Source: an uncultured Armatimonadota bacterium
Lineage (GTDB): Bacteria; Armatimonadota; Armatimonadia; Armatimonadales; Armatimonadaceae
Length of the DNA: 13,851 nucleotides
NCBI GenBank assembly: GCA_903881535.1
Contig: CAIRTT010000661.1
Coordinates: 1-13,851, forward strand
Direction of reading: 5' to 3'
Shown here: positions 1 through 8,163 of the stretch, in pieces
Position numbering within the stretch: position 1 is the first letter of the stretch
Layout: every line of letters begins with the position of its first letter
Made by a program: the position numbers and the translations under genes
Notes under the pieces: model-generated
Database searches by the model: none
What the model saw: the letters and a program-made list of their open reading frames with translations, nothing else
What the model was told of the DNA's origin: nothing

Positions 1-2289
1 CGTTTGCAGGACGCCTGCCGTATCCTGCGCATTGATTTTCAGGCCAAGTGGGCTACGCCAAATACAGTCGGTCACAAAGACCATTTTCTCGCCATCCCAT
101 GTAAACAGGAATGGACAGCTTCCACTGAGGCGCTGGTCGGCAACGACGGGACCTGTTTTGAGGTCGGTGCCAGCTTCAGACTGTGCGGTCCCGGATGGCC
201 AACTGATGCGGGCGATGTCGAGGGTGGCATCCGCGCCGAGACCAATATGAACTTGCGGGCCGGTGATGGGCTGCTTTTGGTAGAGAAGTCCGGCGCGCAT
301 CTCCACTTCCCCACCGATACCAAAAGCGTTGATTTTGACAGTTGGGCTATTTGGACGCTTGGCTTTCAGGGTGAACGCCTGCCATTTGTAGCCCTTTGGG
401 GATGCGCCATTTGCAATAACGACATGGGCATCGGATGAACCGACAGCATCGAGGACGCCATCCTTGTTGAGGTCAACCAATGCCTGAACGGAGCATGGAG
501 CATCGGGGGCTGGGACAAACGTCGCCGTGTCCTTTGCGAGGAACACGGATGAAGCAGCCTTGTTTCCGATCACAATATCGATAGCGCCATTATTGTCGGC
601 ATCCTGTGCGACAAGCGATGTCGGCTCGGGCTTGCCCGTAACGATAACTTTGTCAGCAGCCCAGGACTTGCCATCACCGGCATCGGCGATGACATGGACC
701 GCGCCCGTTTTGTCGACTGCAAGGACATCGAGAGTGGCATCCCCGGTCGACTCGCGTACTGCGAGCGCCGCAATACCACTTAGACCAGCGGGCGTATCGC
801 GCTTGCCGTAAAGACCACTGCGGTCATTTCGGAAAACTTGAAGCGCTCCGTTTGTATCGGTTACAAAGATGTCGTTATCGCCATCCGCATCGATGTCGCA
901 TTGCACAAACTTGCTGATGGTCCCACTGAGACCTTTGAGCGGGTTTTTGACGATGCCAAAGGTGCCATTTCCACGATTCAAGAGAAGCGTCATCCCGCCA
1001 GACGCTGGAGCAACGAGGGTATCGAGGTCGCCATCCGCTTCGAAGTCAACCGTCCATGCGCCGTTTGCTGGAGCGGCTGCGAGACTCGAAAGTCCGGCTT
1101 TTGCGGTACGGTCCGTTAGCTTTCCGCCCGTGTAGTCCAGTGCCCGCAGGCCGCCCTTGGATGCCACCACCAAGTCAAGTTTAAAGTTGCGTGGGCTATT
1201 GTCATTTTGAAGCTGTCCGACGGAATCATCGAGGTCGGTTGCCACAACAGACTGCACACCGGCTGGCACAGCGACGCTTGCGCTACCAGCCGAGAGCGTG
1301 CCGCCCGTCGCCGAGATTACGACTGGGTCTGATGTTTCATCTAACGCCAATGCTGTCACATAGTCAGCGGCACCAACGGTTCCGCCTGCAGCGGGCGTGT
1401 AGGAAAGACCGGTATCTGGGGCAGATGCCGTAGCGGGTGGATTTTGCAGCTTAATGAAACGTGCGAGGGGTTGGCCAACATTTGCCCCTTCAAAAGCGAT
1501 TTCACGCTTGCTTGCCTGAAAATCAGGATACTGCCCGAGGGTATTTTCTAGCATCGCGGTGGTGCGCTTGATGAGCATCGGAGCACCGCTTAAGGATGTA
1601 CGCTGCAGGTCGAAAAACAGCGCTCGGGCACGCTCTGGCCACTCGTTGGTACGGCTTCCAAACGCATCGATACATTTCGTGATGGTCGTGCGGTCGCTTG
1701 CATCAGCGGCCGTTCGGATTCGGTCGAGGAGCGCTTTTGTATTGCCTGGGAGTATCGCGATGATTTTGTCTTGCGCCTCGGCCATGATTTTGACGCGGTC
1801 TGCACCACTCTCACGGTCAGCCATTTGTGCAACCAGATACCAAGCTTTTACATTGCGTGGATTGGCATCCGCGGCCTTGCGGTAGAGCGCAAGTGCGTCG
1901 CCGAACTTGCCATTTTTCTCCGCCAAAAGGCCGGAGAGCATCGTCAGGCCTTCGCTCGTGCCGCCAAGCTCATTTGCCTTCTTGATGGCGGCTTCGGCTT
2001 CCGGTGTCCGGTTTGTGCGGAGGAAGTGCAGCCCAAGGTTTGCCCACGTAGCCGGCTCACCAGGTGCGAGCTCGGTTGACTTCTTGAGGTTTGGCTCGAT
2101 TAAGTTGAGGTTGGCTGTTTCCAGGGCAACGGTTCCGATGGTAAATGCCGAGACGGTTTGTTTGTACTCGGGCGTGCCGGGTTGTGGGAGGCCTTTGTTC
2201 CCAAAACAGCCGCTGAGCATGATTGTAGATGCCAAAATGGTTGCCATCCCGACCGTATTTTGCACCGAATTCGCTTGCCATTTCAACAA
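1..2289 (-). CDS. TPR and FG-GAP/VCBS-repeat lipoprotein with ASPIC/UnbV-like domain (partial, 3' end outside window)
   Basis: Open minus-strand frame without a stop down to the left edge (763 codons seen), translated by eye. An N-terminal hydrophobic stretch ends in the lipobox LSGC (C28 from the chosen start), so an exported lipid-anchored protein is expected. About residues 70-240 are TPR-like helices (WANLGLHFLRTNRTPEAEAA). About 370-620 hold FG-GAP/VCBS-type propeller repeats with Ca-binding-like loops such as DIDADGDNDIFV and DADNNGAIDIVIG. About 655-697 resemble the ASPIC/UnbV domain (GIGGEVEMRAG ... HIGLG ... ISWPSG), followed by a block CPFLFTWDGEKMVFVTD. Start: TTG at 2289 has the best Shine-Dalgarno, GGAGG 8 bases upstream, and gives a K near the N-terminus. 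GTG at 2316 (AAAGG upstream) and ATG at 2247 (no clear SD, no basic n-region) are alternatives. Function unknown; proteins of this build are usually extracytoplasmic binding or scaffold proteins. Confidence 0.85.
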   Translation of the reverse strand, partial: MLKWQANSVQNTVGMATILASTIMLSGCFGNKGLPQPGTPEYKQTVSAFTIGTVALETANLNLIEPNLKKSTELAPGEPATWANLGLHFLRTNRTPEAEAAIKKANELGGTSEGLTMLSGLLAEKNGKFGDALALYRKAADANPRNVKAWYLVAQMADRESGADRVKIMAEAQDKIIAILPGNTKALLDRIRTAADASDRTTITKCIDAFGSRTNEWPERARALFFDLQRTSLSGAPMLIKRTTAMLENTLGQYPDFQASKREIAFEGANVGQPLARFIKLQNPPATASAPDTGLSYTPAAGGTVGAADYVTALALDETSDPVVISATGGTLSAGSASVAVPAGVQSVVATDLDDSVGQLQNDNSPRNFKLDLVVASKGGLRALDYTGGKLTDRTAKAGLSSLAAAPANGAWTVDFEADGDLDTLVAPASGGMTLLLNRGNGTFGIVKNPLKGLSGTISKFVQCDIDADGDNDIFVTDTNGALQVFRNDRSGLYGKRDTPAGLSGIAALAVRESTGDATLDVLAVDKTGAVHVIADAGDGKSWAADKVIVTGKPEPTSLVAQDADNNGAIDIVIGNKAASSVFLAKDTATFVPAPDAPCSVQALVDLNKDGVLDAVGSSDAHVVIANGASPKGYKWQAFTLKAKRPNSPTVKINAFGIGGEVEMRAGLLYQKQPITGPQVHIGLGADATLDIARISWPSGTAQSEAGTDLKTGPVVADQRLSGSCPFLFTWDGEKMVFVTDCIWRSPLGLKINAQDTAGVLQT

Positions 2290-2624
2290 CTGGCGGTCCT
2301 CCGCTTGGTTTATCACGGCACAACCTTTGTGCCATTTCTCACATCTTTATACTCGATTTGGCATCGAACGGCGCACACCTGTACCAAATGCATTTCGAAG
2401 TACAAGTCCGACCACATTGCGCACTTTTGTAGATGATTCTTAGGCATAGTTCACACTCAGCAACGGCATTGTTTAGGATTAGGCGTGGACATCAACGCAT
2501 CCGCCGTACTCAATTGTGATAATTGCGGTGACTCTAGTACATCGGATAAATCTATACACCTCAGTTGATTCACAACCAATTTAGGGAAAAACCAAACCAC
2601 AGCTCCCGCTCCAAGGTGCTGAAA
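2290..2624. other. Divergent intergenic region with weak promoter and operator candidates
   Basis: No convincing gene lies here; the open frames read poorly. It separates the leftward lipoprotein gene from the rightward RHS cassette and must hold both promoters. Towards the RHS side there is a perfect inverted repeat CAATT-N5-AATTG (2511-2525), followed about 27 bases later by a -10-like TATACA (2553-2558), with no good -35 box. Towards the lipoprotein side the minus strand carries TATAAA (about 2346-2351), also without a clear -35. These are weak single-site matches and could be chance. Confidence 0.3.
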
Positions 2625-2933
2625 ATGGTAACTCTCGTCTCTTTTGTGGTGGCCTTTGCCATCACCTGTTTTGGTTCCACCAAGCAGTCTCCAGCTCTGG
2701 CAGTGAATGCAGTCACGCCGCGCCATCCTGGTGTCGTAATCACAGCTGCTCTTCGTCGTACGGATGCCTATCGGGATGCCCGGCGGGCTCTCCTTGGTAA
2801 GCGCTATGCCTTGGCACAAACGCTACTGCATTCCCTCCTTCAACGTCCATGGATAACCACATCCGACAGATCGTTTATCGCACGTCAGCTCCATTTGGTT
2901 CGGGCTGCGGCAGCAAAGGGCGGTGCGAGATGA
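2625..2933 (+). CDS. Small exported helical protein, translationally coupled to the RHS gene
   Basis: A 102-residue protein matching no family I recognise. ATG 2625 is preceded by AAGGTG with 6 bases of spacing; a TTG 60 bases upstream also stays open but has no visible SD. The N-terminus (MVTLVSFVVAFAITCFGS) is a signal-peptide-like hydrophobic run; the nearby cysteine has a poor lipobox (A-I-T-C), so cleavage after SPALA is likelier. The mature part is basic and probably helical (AYRDARRALLGKRYALAQ and a second helix ending QLHLVRAAAAKGGAR), like a single helix-turn-helix of the TPR type. Its stop overlaps the RHS start as ATGA, so the two are probably translated together. It could be a chaperone, adaptor or secretion partner of the RHS protein; this is inferred from position only. 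Confidence 0.65.
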   Translation: MVTLVSFVVAFAITCFGSTKQSPALAVNAVTPRHPGVVITAALRRTDAYRDARRALLGKRYALAQTLLHSLLQRPWITTSDRSFIARQLHLVRAAAAKGGAR

Positions 2934-5900
2934 ACATCCAAAACCTCCTGATTAGTCTCGGAATTGCGGTCGCAATGTCTGCTGCAGCGCCAGTTAGTGC
3001 GTTCCCATCAGGTCAAACCCCGGTTCCCGGACCTACGCCTACGCCTACGCCGATCAGCTTTTCCGATCTGCCGGCGACAGGGGATGCCTATCCTTGGGAA
3101 GGCAGTATCCAATCCGGATCATTGCCAGCAGCCATTGTGTCGCTCAACCGTAACCTTCACTATGCGCTCCCGGTGGTCCAGTGGCATGGCAATGGTGGTT
3201 TGGTGATCGATATTGCGCTTCACTACAACAGCAAGGGGCTTCCAAATGCAGCGATTTCGCAGGGTTGGAGTGTTTCCACCGATGTCGAAGCGCTACAGGA
3301 TCCCGTATCGGGGGATGTAATTGTTCTCTGCGGGGATGGACGCCGGATTCCGTTTACCCGAAACATCGATGCTAGCTTTAGTGCGCCGCCGGGCGTAGCT
3401 GACCGCCTTGTGGCAACAGCAAGCGGGTTGAGCTTCACACAGGCGAACCGCGACCGCTACGTAATGAATGCACTTCCCGGCGGGCGTTTTCTTGCAGTAT
3501 CCCTTTCGGACCGCTTTGGTAACACGGCTGTCTTTGCTCGGACAATGGATGGCAGGTTAGCATCGGTCACCGACGATGCAAACCGTAAGGTTACTTTCAC
3601 GTATTCCAACGGGCGGCTGGCAGGAATGACCGACCCTCTGGGCAGGATGTGGCAGCTCACCTATGGCATCGCGGGGCTTCAAAGTGTCCAGCTTCCATCC
3701 GGCGAAACCCAACGGATGATGCGGTACGCATACAACGAGGCAGGCGACCTTGACAGCATCACAGATGCCGCTGGTGCAACAAACAGCTTTGTCTACGATG
3801 CAAACCATGCTGTCCAGGAAGCAATCTCGCCGCGTGGTGGAATGACGCGCTACCAGCGAGATGGCAATCGTTTACTCGTGACAAATCCTCTTGGCCAGAC
3901 GAAGGCATTGACATTTGATGCCCAGAATAGGCTGACATTGGAGGTTAGACCAGATGGAACCCGAACAGCATTTCAGTGGAACGCAGCGAATCAGCTAAGC
4001 AGCTCTATCGATGCCCGTGGCGCGGTTGAGCAGTCTACATGGGATGCATCCGGGCGACGTCTGACACGAATCCTGCCCGATAACCGGAAGCTGACTGTGG
4101 TGAATGACATCGCTGGTAACCCACTCCAGCTAACGTTGGCCAGTGGGAAATTGTTGAAATATACGCATGGTGCTTTTGGTGAACGGACAAGCATGACGCT
4201 TCCGGGAGGCCAAAAGGAAGTCTACACCTATGACCTTGTTGGAAACATGGTCAAAAAGGTGTCTCCACTAGGAAGTGCCAATTCGGTTGCCTATGACATC
4301 CAGGGAAATGCCATTCGTTTGACAGATCCACTTGGAGGCGTGACGACGGCAGGCTATGACGTACTTGGACGGCCAGTCGAGGTAAGGGATGCATCCGGCC
4401 GAATAACGCGGCTCTCGTACGACATCGCTGGCAATGTCACTGCAATCGAGATGCCCGGGGCGCGCCGGTGGCTGGTTTCCTATGATGCCAATGGTAGGCG
4501 TAAGCAGGTCACATCTCCTGATGGAACATCCCAGAGCTACGTCTACGACCCGGATGGAAATCTGACATCGTTTGTGGATGCCGCAGGAAACATGACGTCG
4601 TATGCGTATGACATTGGAGGAAACCTCGTCAGCCGGGTGGATGCATCTGGTCGGATGTCCACCTTCAACTACGATTCAGTTGGCCGATTGGTTGCAAAGG
4701 TATCTCCCCTCTCTGGAGTCACTGCCTATCAATGGTCTCCAACGGATGAGCTGGTGTCCATCCTGGATGCCAATGGCAAGCGCATGACAGCCACCTATGA
4801 CCTTTGTTCTCGTCAGACCGCTATCACAAGCTCAGATCTCTCATCGTGGGGACGGTTCACCTACGATGCTGATGATCGGCCAGTACAGCTTATCGACGGT
4901 ACGGGTACGTCCAAATGGTTCTACACAGCCAATGGCCTTCCGTATCAGGTGAGCAGTCCGGGCGGAGTTGTGACACACACCTACGATGCGGATGGGCGCC
5001 TTACGGCAACCAATTTCGGAGGCAAAACAGTTCGCTATGTGCCAAACGCCCGTGGGGAGATTGCACGGTTTTACATACCCAATGGGAGTTCTGCAAACGC
5101 CATTCGTGACCAGGATGGCGGTTTGACCAGCGTACAGTTCCCGGATGGCAGGAGCGCTCATTGGCAACGGGATCCACTTTCAGGGGATGTAACAAAGCTA
5201 TCAGTGCGATCAGCGAACGGCAGTGAGCTCTGGAGCCGAGATTATTCCTACGATGCCAACGGACGCTTGGCTGGTATGCAAAGTCCATCCGCAAGCATCA
5301 CGGTCGGGCGTGACCTGATGGGCAATATCAATCAGATCACACGCGGCTTGGGTGCCAGTACCTCTACAACATCGATGATGTTTGACCGGGTGGGCCAGCT
5401 GTCATCACTTGGAGATGCAGTTAACTCCATTCCAACGGTGACGGATGCGCAAGGTAGACCTCAGCGGGTTGGCGAGTGGCTGATGACCTATGACCAGGCT
5501 GGGAATGTAACACAGCTGGATCCGCAGTTGGGTGGAAGCGGCTATCGCTTAAGGTGGGATGCATCCGGTCAACTCATTGGTATTGCTGAAACTGGAGGTG
5601 CCTTACGGAATGTCAGTCTGCAATACAGCGGCACTGGCCAGTGGACAGGTGTGAATGGTGTTCAGAGTGCAGTCTTGGATGCTGCATCTCATACTCCGGT
5701 CGTCGGCCCGGTCGCACCAAACTGGTTCACGGATGATCAGCTGCAGTTCAGCATCGATGGAACAGGCGTTTATCACTTCCAGGTTCCAGACCCGGTCGGG
5801 AATCTGATTGCCATCGACGATGTCAATGCAGCACAGGATGTCACAACGGCATTGCCGGCACAGCATGCAGCATTTGGAGGACGACCAGGTCCAACGGGAT

Positions 5901-6475
5901 TGCCATTCGTGCGCTACGGAGCACGCTGGGTGTTTCTTGGAACGGGGATGTTTCTCTCACCAGATCCGATTGAGAGTGATCTGAGTGGCTATGCTTATGC
6001 GGACAATGATGCATTTTCAAGTTCGGACCCATTCGGACTCGAAAAGCTTGTGTTTACACCGATTGGCCCTGGAATTCCAACGCGCTATGGTGGGATTACG
6101 CAGGGCAAGCTCCAGTTATTGGATGACAAGGGTGGAATACGTGCCACTTGGCCTGTCAATACGGGAGGCTACCGCTCTGGTGACACGCGTGTTCCGCCAG
6201 GAAAACCCACACGGCTTCCGCGTGGAACCTACGATGTCACATTTCCACGGCTCCGTACCGAGCCTCCGATGGTCCGGCAGGGCTTTGGCTTCAGCTTCAA
6301 CCTCGATCCAAAATTTCCAACTAACCGTTCCCTGATCCGTATCCATCCGGATGGCAATAATCCTGGAACCCAGGGTTGTATCGGTGTCATGGGAACGCGA
6401 AGCGAGCTGGAGAAGATGTACCGCTTGCTGTCCGAACTGGTGCGAAAGGAGGACCTCGACCTCATCGTGAAGTAG
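2930..6475 (+). CDS. Exported RHS/YD-repeat protein with C-terminal L,D-transpeptidase-like tip domain
   Basis: 1181 residues. Start ATG 2930 (SD-like AAAGGGCGG upstream) gives a clear signal peptide with likely cleavage after PVSA (residue 24), then a Pro/Thr linker (PVPGPTPTPTP). An upstream ATG at 2849 would add 27 residues with no signal-peptide character. About 50-200 form an RHS N-terminal region; about 220-860 hold some two dozen YD repeats (e.g. YDVLGRPVEVRDASGR, YDPDGNLTSFVDAAGN). The RHS core closes with MFLSPDPIESDLSGYAYADN and DPFGL, ending at 1037. The remaining 144 residues are the variable tip: KLQLLDDKGGIRATWPVNTG, then LPRGTYDV, then IRIHPDGNNPGTQGCIGV. This resembles the YkuD/DUF2778 L,D-transpeptidase catalytic motif, with H1139 and C1150 as the probable pair. 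RHS shells enclose and deliver C-terminal toxins; such a tip would attack or misuse peptidoglycan stem peptides. No PAAR or type VI genes are seen, and the signal peptide points to Sec export. The tip assignment is by motif only. Confidence 0.9.
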   Translation: MNIQNLLISLGIAVAMSAAAPVSAFPSGQTPVPGPTPTPTPISFSDLPATGDAYPWEGSIQSGSLPAAIVSLNRNLHYALPVVQWHGNGGLVIDIALHYNSKGLPNAAISQGWSVSTDVEALQDPVSGDVIVLCGDGRRIPFTRNIDASFSAPPGVADRLVATASGLSFTQANRDRYVMNALPGGRFLAVSLSDRFGNTAVFARTMDGRLASVTDDANRKVTFTYSNGRLAGMTDPLGRMWQLTYGIAGLQSVQLPSGETQRMMRYAYNEAGDLDSITDAAGATNSFVYDANHAVQEAISPRGGMTRYQRDGNRLLVTNPLGQTKALTFDAQNRLTLEVRPDGTRTAFQWNAANQLSSSIDARGAVEQSTWDASGRRLTRILPDNRKLTVVNDIAGNPLQLTLASGKLLKYTHGAFGERTSMTLPGGQKEVYTYDLVGNMVKKVSPLGSANSVAYDIQGNAIRLTDPLGGVTTAGYDVLGRPVEVRDASGRITRLSYDIAGNVTAIEMPGARRWLVSYDANGRRKQVTSPDGTSQSYVYDPDGNLTSFVDAAGNMTSYAYDIGGNLVSRVDASGRMSTFNYDSVGRLVAKVSPLSGVTAYQWSPTDELVSILDANGKRMTATYDLCSRQTAITSSDLSSWGRFTYDADDRPVQLIDGTGTSKWFYTANGLPYQVSSPGGVVTHTYDADGRLTATNFGGKTVRYVPNARGEIARFYIPNGSSANAIRDQDGGLTSVQFPDGRSAHWQRDPLSGDVTKLSVRSANGSELWSRDYSYDANGRLAGMQSPSASITVGRDLMGNINQITRGLGASTSTTSMMFDRVGQLSSLGDAVNSIPTVTDAQGRPQRVGEWLMTYDQAGNVTQLDPQLGGSGYRLRWDASGQLIGIAETGGALRNVSLQYSGTGQWTGVNGVQSAVLDAASHTPVVGPVAPNWFTDDQLQFSIDGTGVYHFQVPDPVGNLIAIDDVNAAQDVTTALPAQHAAFGGRPGPTGLPFVRYGARWVFLGTGMFLSPDPIESDLSGYAYADNDAFSSSDPFGLEKLVFTPIGPGIPTRYGGITQGKLQLLDDKGGIRATWPVNTGGYRSGDTRVPPGKPTRLPRGTYDVTFPRLRTEPPMVRQGFGFSFNLDPKFPTNRSLIRIHPDGNNPGTQGCIGVMGTRSELEKMYRLLSELVRKEDLDLIVK

Positions 6476-6480
6476 GCCCA

Positions 6481-6522
6481 TCCCCCCGGCAGCGTGCTTA
6501 TCAATCAGCCGCTGTCGGGGGA
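6481..6522 (+). promoter_or_regulatory. Strong stem-loop between RHS gene and downstream partner gene
   Basis: The left arm TCCCCCCGGCAGCG (6481-6494) pairs with the right arm CGCTGTCGGGGGA (6510-6522): 13 pairs with one bulged C and one G-U pair, around a 15-base loop. It begins 5 bases after the RHS stop codon and ends 15 bases before the AAAGGAGA ribosome binding site of the next gene. There is no T-run after it, so it is not a normal rho-independent terminator. It may stabilise the upstream message, attenuate read-through, or separate expression of toxin and partner. Confidence 0.6.
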
Positions 6523-6550
6523 TTCGATTATCTCCAAAGGAGAAGATGTG

Positions 6551-6985
6551 ATGCAATCAAAAATTAAGTTACCCACCATGACCTTGACTCGCGGTGGTGT
6601 CGAGGTCGCAATCCGGCTCGTATCTGTAACGGTAAATCCGAAGCAGGTCAGATCGGTCAACAACCGATACTTTGTAGGGGATGCGCGCCTACATGGAACC
6701 GATGAGATACCCCGTAAGCCACTCAGTGGGTTCAGGGTACAAGTTCAATGGGGTAAAAGTGCCCCTTGGTTTGGAAAGAAAGCTCCGATTTTTCTTGCAC
6801 AGCACAGGGCATTTTCTCAGCACTCACTCAGTGAGGAACCAGCGGCCGTCTTGGTCGTCCCTGGCGATAATGATCAGGATTTTCTGATCACAATTTCTGG
6901 GGGCGATGCTGCGGGCAGCTTTAGGTGGTGGGGAGTTTACTCACGCGACGGGCTGGGGTCATCGTTTTCTGAGGGGCCTATCTAG
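6551..6985 (+). CDS. Hypothetical protein, candidate immunity/partner of the RHS tip
   Basis: 144 residues, not recognised. ATG 6551 lies 8 bases after AGGAG (6538-6542); the frame is open back to a GTG at 6494, but that would put the SD and part of the hairpin inside the coding region. The sequence looks mainly beta (TRGGVEVAIRLVSVTV, FRVQVQWGK, QDFLITISGG, FRWWGVYS) with an acidic stretch EEP...PGDNDQD. There is no signal peptide and no membrane segment. Its place directly after an RHS gene is where immunity genes of polymorphic toxins sit. However, an antidote to a peptidoglycan-acting enzyme would normally be exported, so it may instead guard the cytoplasm, act as a chaperone, or be unrelated. 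The call rests on gene order only. Confidence 0.65.
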   Translation: MQSKIKLPTMTLTRGGVEVAIRLVSVTVNPKQVRSVNNRYFVGDARLHGTDEIPRKPLSGFRVQVQWGKSAPWFGKKAPIFLAQHRAFSQHSLSEEPAAVLVVPGDNDQDFLITISGGDAAGSFRWWGVYSRDGLGSSFSEGPI

Positions 6986-6996
6986 TCGAGGTTTAG

Positions 6997-7027
6997 GCTG
7001 CTGGCAACCCTTAAAGGTGCCGGCAGC
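6997..7027 (+). terminator. Hairpin after the RHS cassette, possible terminator
   Basis: GCTGCTGGCA pairs with TGCCGGCAGC (10 pairs including one G-T), with two more inner C-G pairs around CTTAAA. It starts 11 bases after the stop codon of the 144-residue gene and before the esterase gene. The bases after it (TTGCTTGC) are only weakly T-rich, so termination is possible but not certain. Confidence 0.4.
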
Positions 7028-7105
7028 TTGCTTGCATCCGGTACGCATAATCAGTAAGGATAGGCATACTAATATACTTAGCCAGAATCACCGGAGAGAA
7101 ATGCA

Positions 7106-8065
7106 ATGCCACTGATTGATATGCCAATGGATGAACTGAAGTCTTACGGTGGTCGAAATCCACGACCGGATGACTTTGATGCCTATTGGGCGGCAGGTCT
7201 TGCAGAGCTTGACCGGACAGATCCGGACATCACGCTTGCTCCAGCCACCATTCTGTCGAAGTCAGCGGAATGCTTTCACTTGACATTTACCGGTGTCGGC
7301 GGTGCGCGTGTATACGCGAAATATCTTCGTCCCATCGGGCTAACCGCACCTGGTCCAGCCGTTCTGATGTTCCACGGCTACACGGCAAATTCTGGGGATT
7401 GGTCGGACAAGCTGGCGTATGTCTCGCAGGGGTTCTCCGTGCTGGCGATGGACTGTCGGGGGCAAGGTGGACAGTCAATAGACCCAGGCGGAGTCAGCGG
7501 CAATACGCTAAGCGGACATATCATTCGAGGGCTGGCGGATTCTCCAGAACGCCTCTACTTCCGAAATGTCTACCTTGACACAGTGCAGCTGGCACGGATT
7601 GCTGGGCAGCTTCCAAATGTCGATGCCAACCGTATCGGGGCGCTGGGCGGATCACAAGGTGGCGGACTGACACTGGCGTGCGCAGCGTTGCACCCTGGGA
7701 TTCGAAAAGCTGCACCGACCTATCCGTTTCTGTGCGATTTTCAACGCGTTTGGGAAATGGATTTAGCGAAGGGCGCTTATGAGGAGCTGGCGACATTTTT
7801 TCGGCGCTTCGATCCACGGCACGAGCAGATCAAGCTTTGGTTTGAACGTCTTGGTTACATCGATTGTCAACACCTGGCATCCCGGATACAAGCCGATGTC
7901 CTGATGCCGATTGGCCTGATGGATGCGATCTGTCCTCCGAGCACACAAATGGCGGCCTTCAACAAAATCACATCCCGTAAGGAGCTGTTGGTCTACCCAG
8001 ACTTTGGCCACGAGCATTTGCCACAGGCAAGTGACATCGTGTTCAACTTTATGGCGGACTTGTAA
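7106..8065 (+). CDS. CE7-family acetyl (xylan) esterase / cephalosporin-C deacetylase
   Basis: 319 residues, the usual length for carbohydrate esterase family 7 (319-325). The N-terminus MPLIDMPMDELKSYGG and the motifs RGQGGQS, GGSQGGG and FGHEH are family signatures. The alpha/beta-hydrolase triad is readable as S183 (GGSQGG), D273 (GLMDAICPP) and H302 (GHEH); the oxyanion region is FHGYTANSGDW. The enzyme removes acetyl groups from xylo-oligosaccharides and related acetyl esters. No signal peptide is present, so it acts in the cytoplasm on imported oligosaccharides, as CE7 enzymes usually do. Start: ATG 7106 lies 7 bases after GGAGAG; an ATG at 7101 is out of frame and stops at once. A -10-like TATACT (7073-7078) has no good -35. 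It appears to be a single-gene unit. Confidence 0.93.
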   Translation: MPLIDMPMDELKSYGGRNPRPDDFDAYWAAGLAELDRTDPDITLAPATILSKSAECFHLTFTGVGGARVYAKYLRPIGLTAPGPAVLMFHGYTANSGDWSDKLAYVSQGFSVLAMDCRGQGGQSIDPGGVSGNTLSGHIIRGLADSPERLYFRNVYLDTVQLARIAGQLPNVDANRIGALGGSQGGGLTLACAALHPGIRKAAPTYPFLCDFQRVWEMDLAKGAYEELATFFRRFDPRHEQIKLWFERLGYIDCQHLASRIQADVLMPIGLMDAICPPSTQMAAFNKITSRKELLVYPDFGHEHLPQASDIVFNFMADL

Positions 8066-8163
8066 AGACGTTTTTTCTTTTTAAGAGGCAAGCAGAGCAT
8101 CACGTAGAGCGAAACAGTTTTGCACACAGAGCAATCCGAGCTTGCAACAACGCGCCCCAGAAA

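Noticed and set aside
1907..2443. Plus-strand 178-codon frame and other plus frames across 1-2440
   Set aside because: All are antisense to the TPR/FG-GAP lipoprotein, which reads through the whole stretch without a stop.
2457..2819. Minus-strand 120-codon frame
   Set aside because: No signal, motif or SD; it is antisense to the small exported gene, whose frame is supported by SD, signal peptide and ATGA overlap with the RHS gene.
6116..6556. Minus-strand 146-codon frame across the RHS tip, as a possible antisense antidote
   Set aside because: Low-quality composition with no recognisable pattern; best explained as a shadow of the RHS tip reading frame.
6906..7115. Plus-strand 69-codon frame bridging the candidate immunity gene and the esterase
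   Set aside because: It overlaps the 3' end of the 144-residue gene in another frame, includes the hairpin, and has no SD or protein-like pattern.
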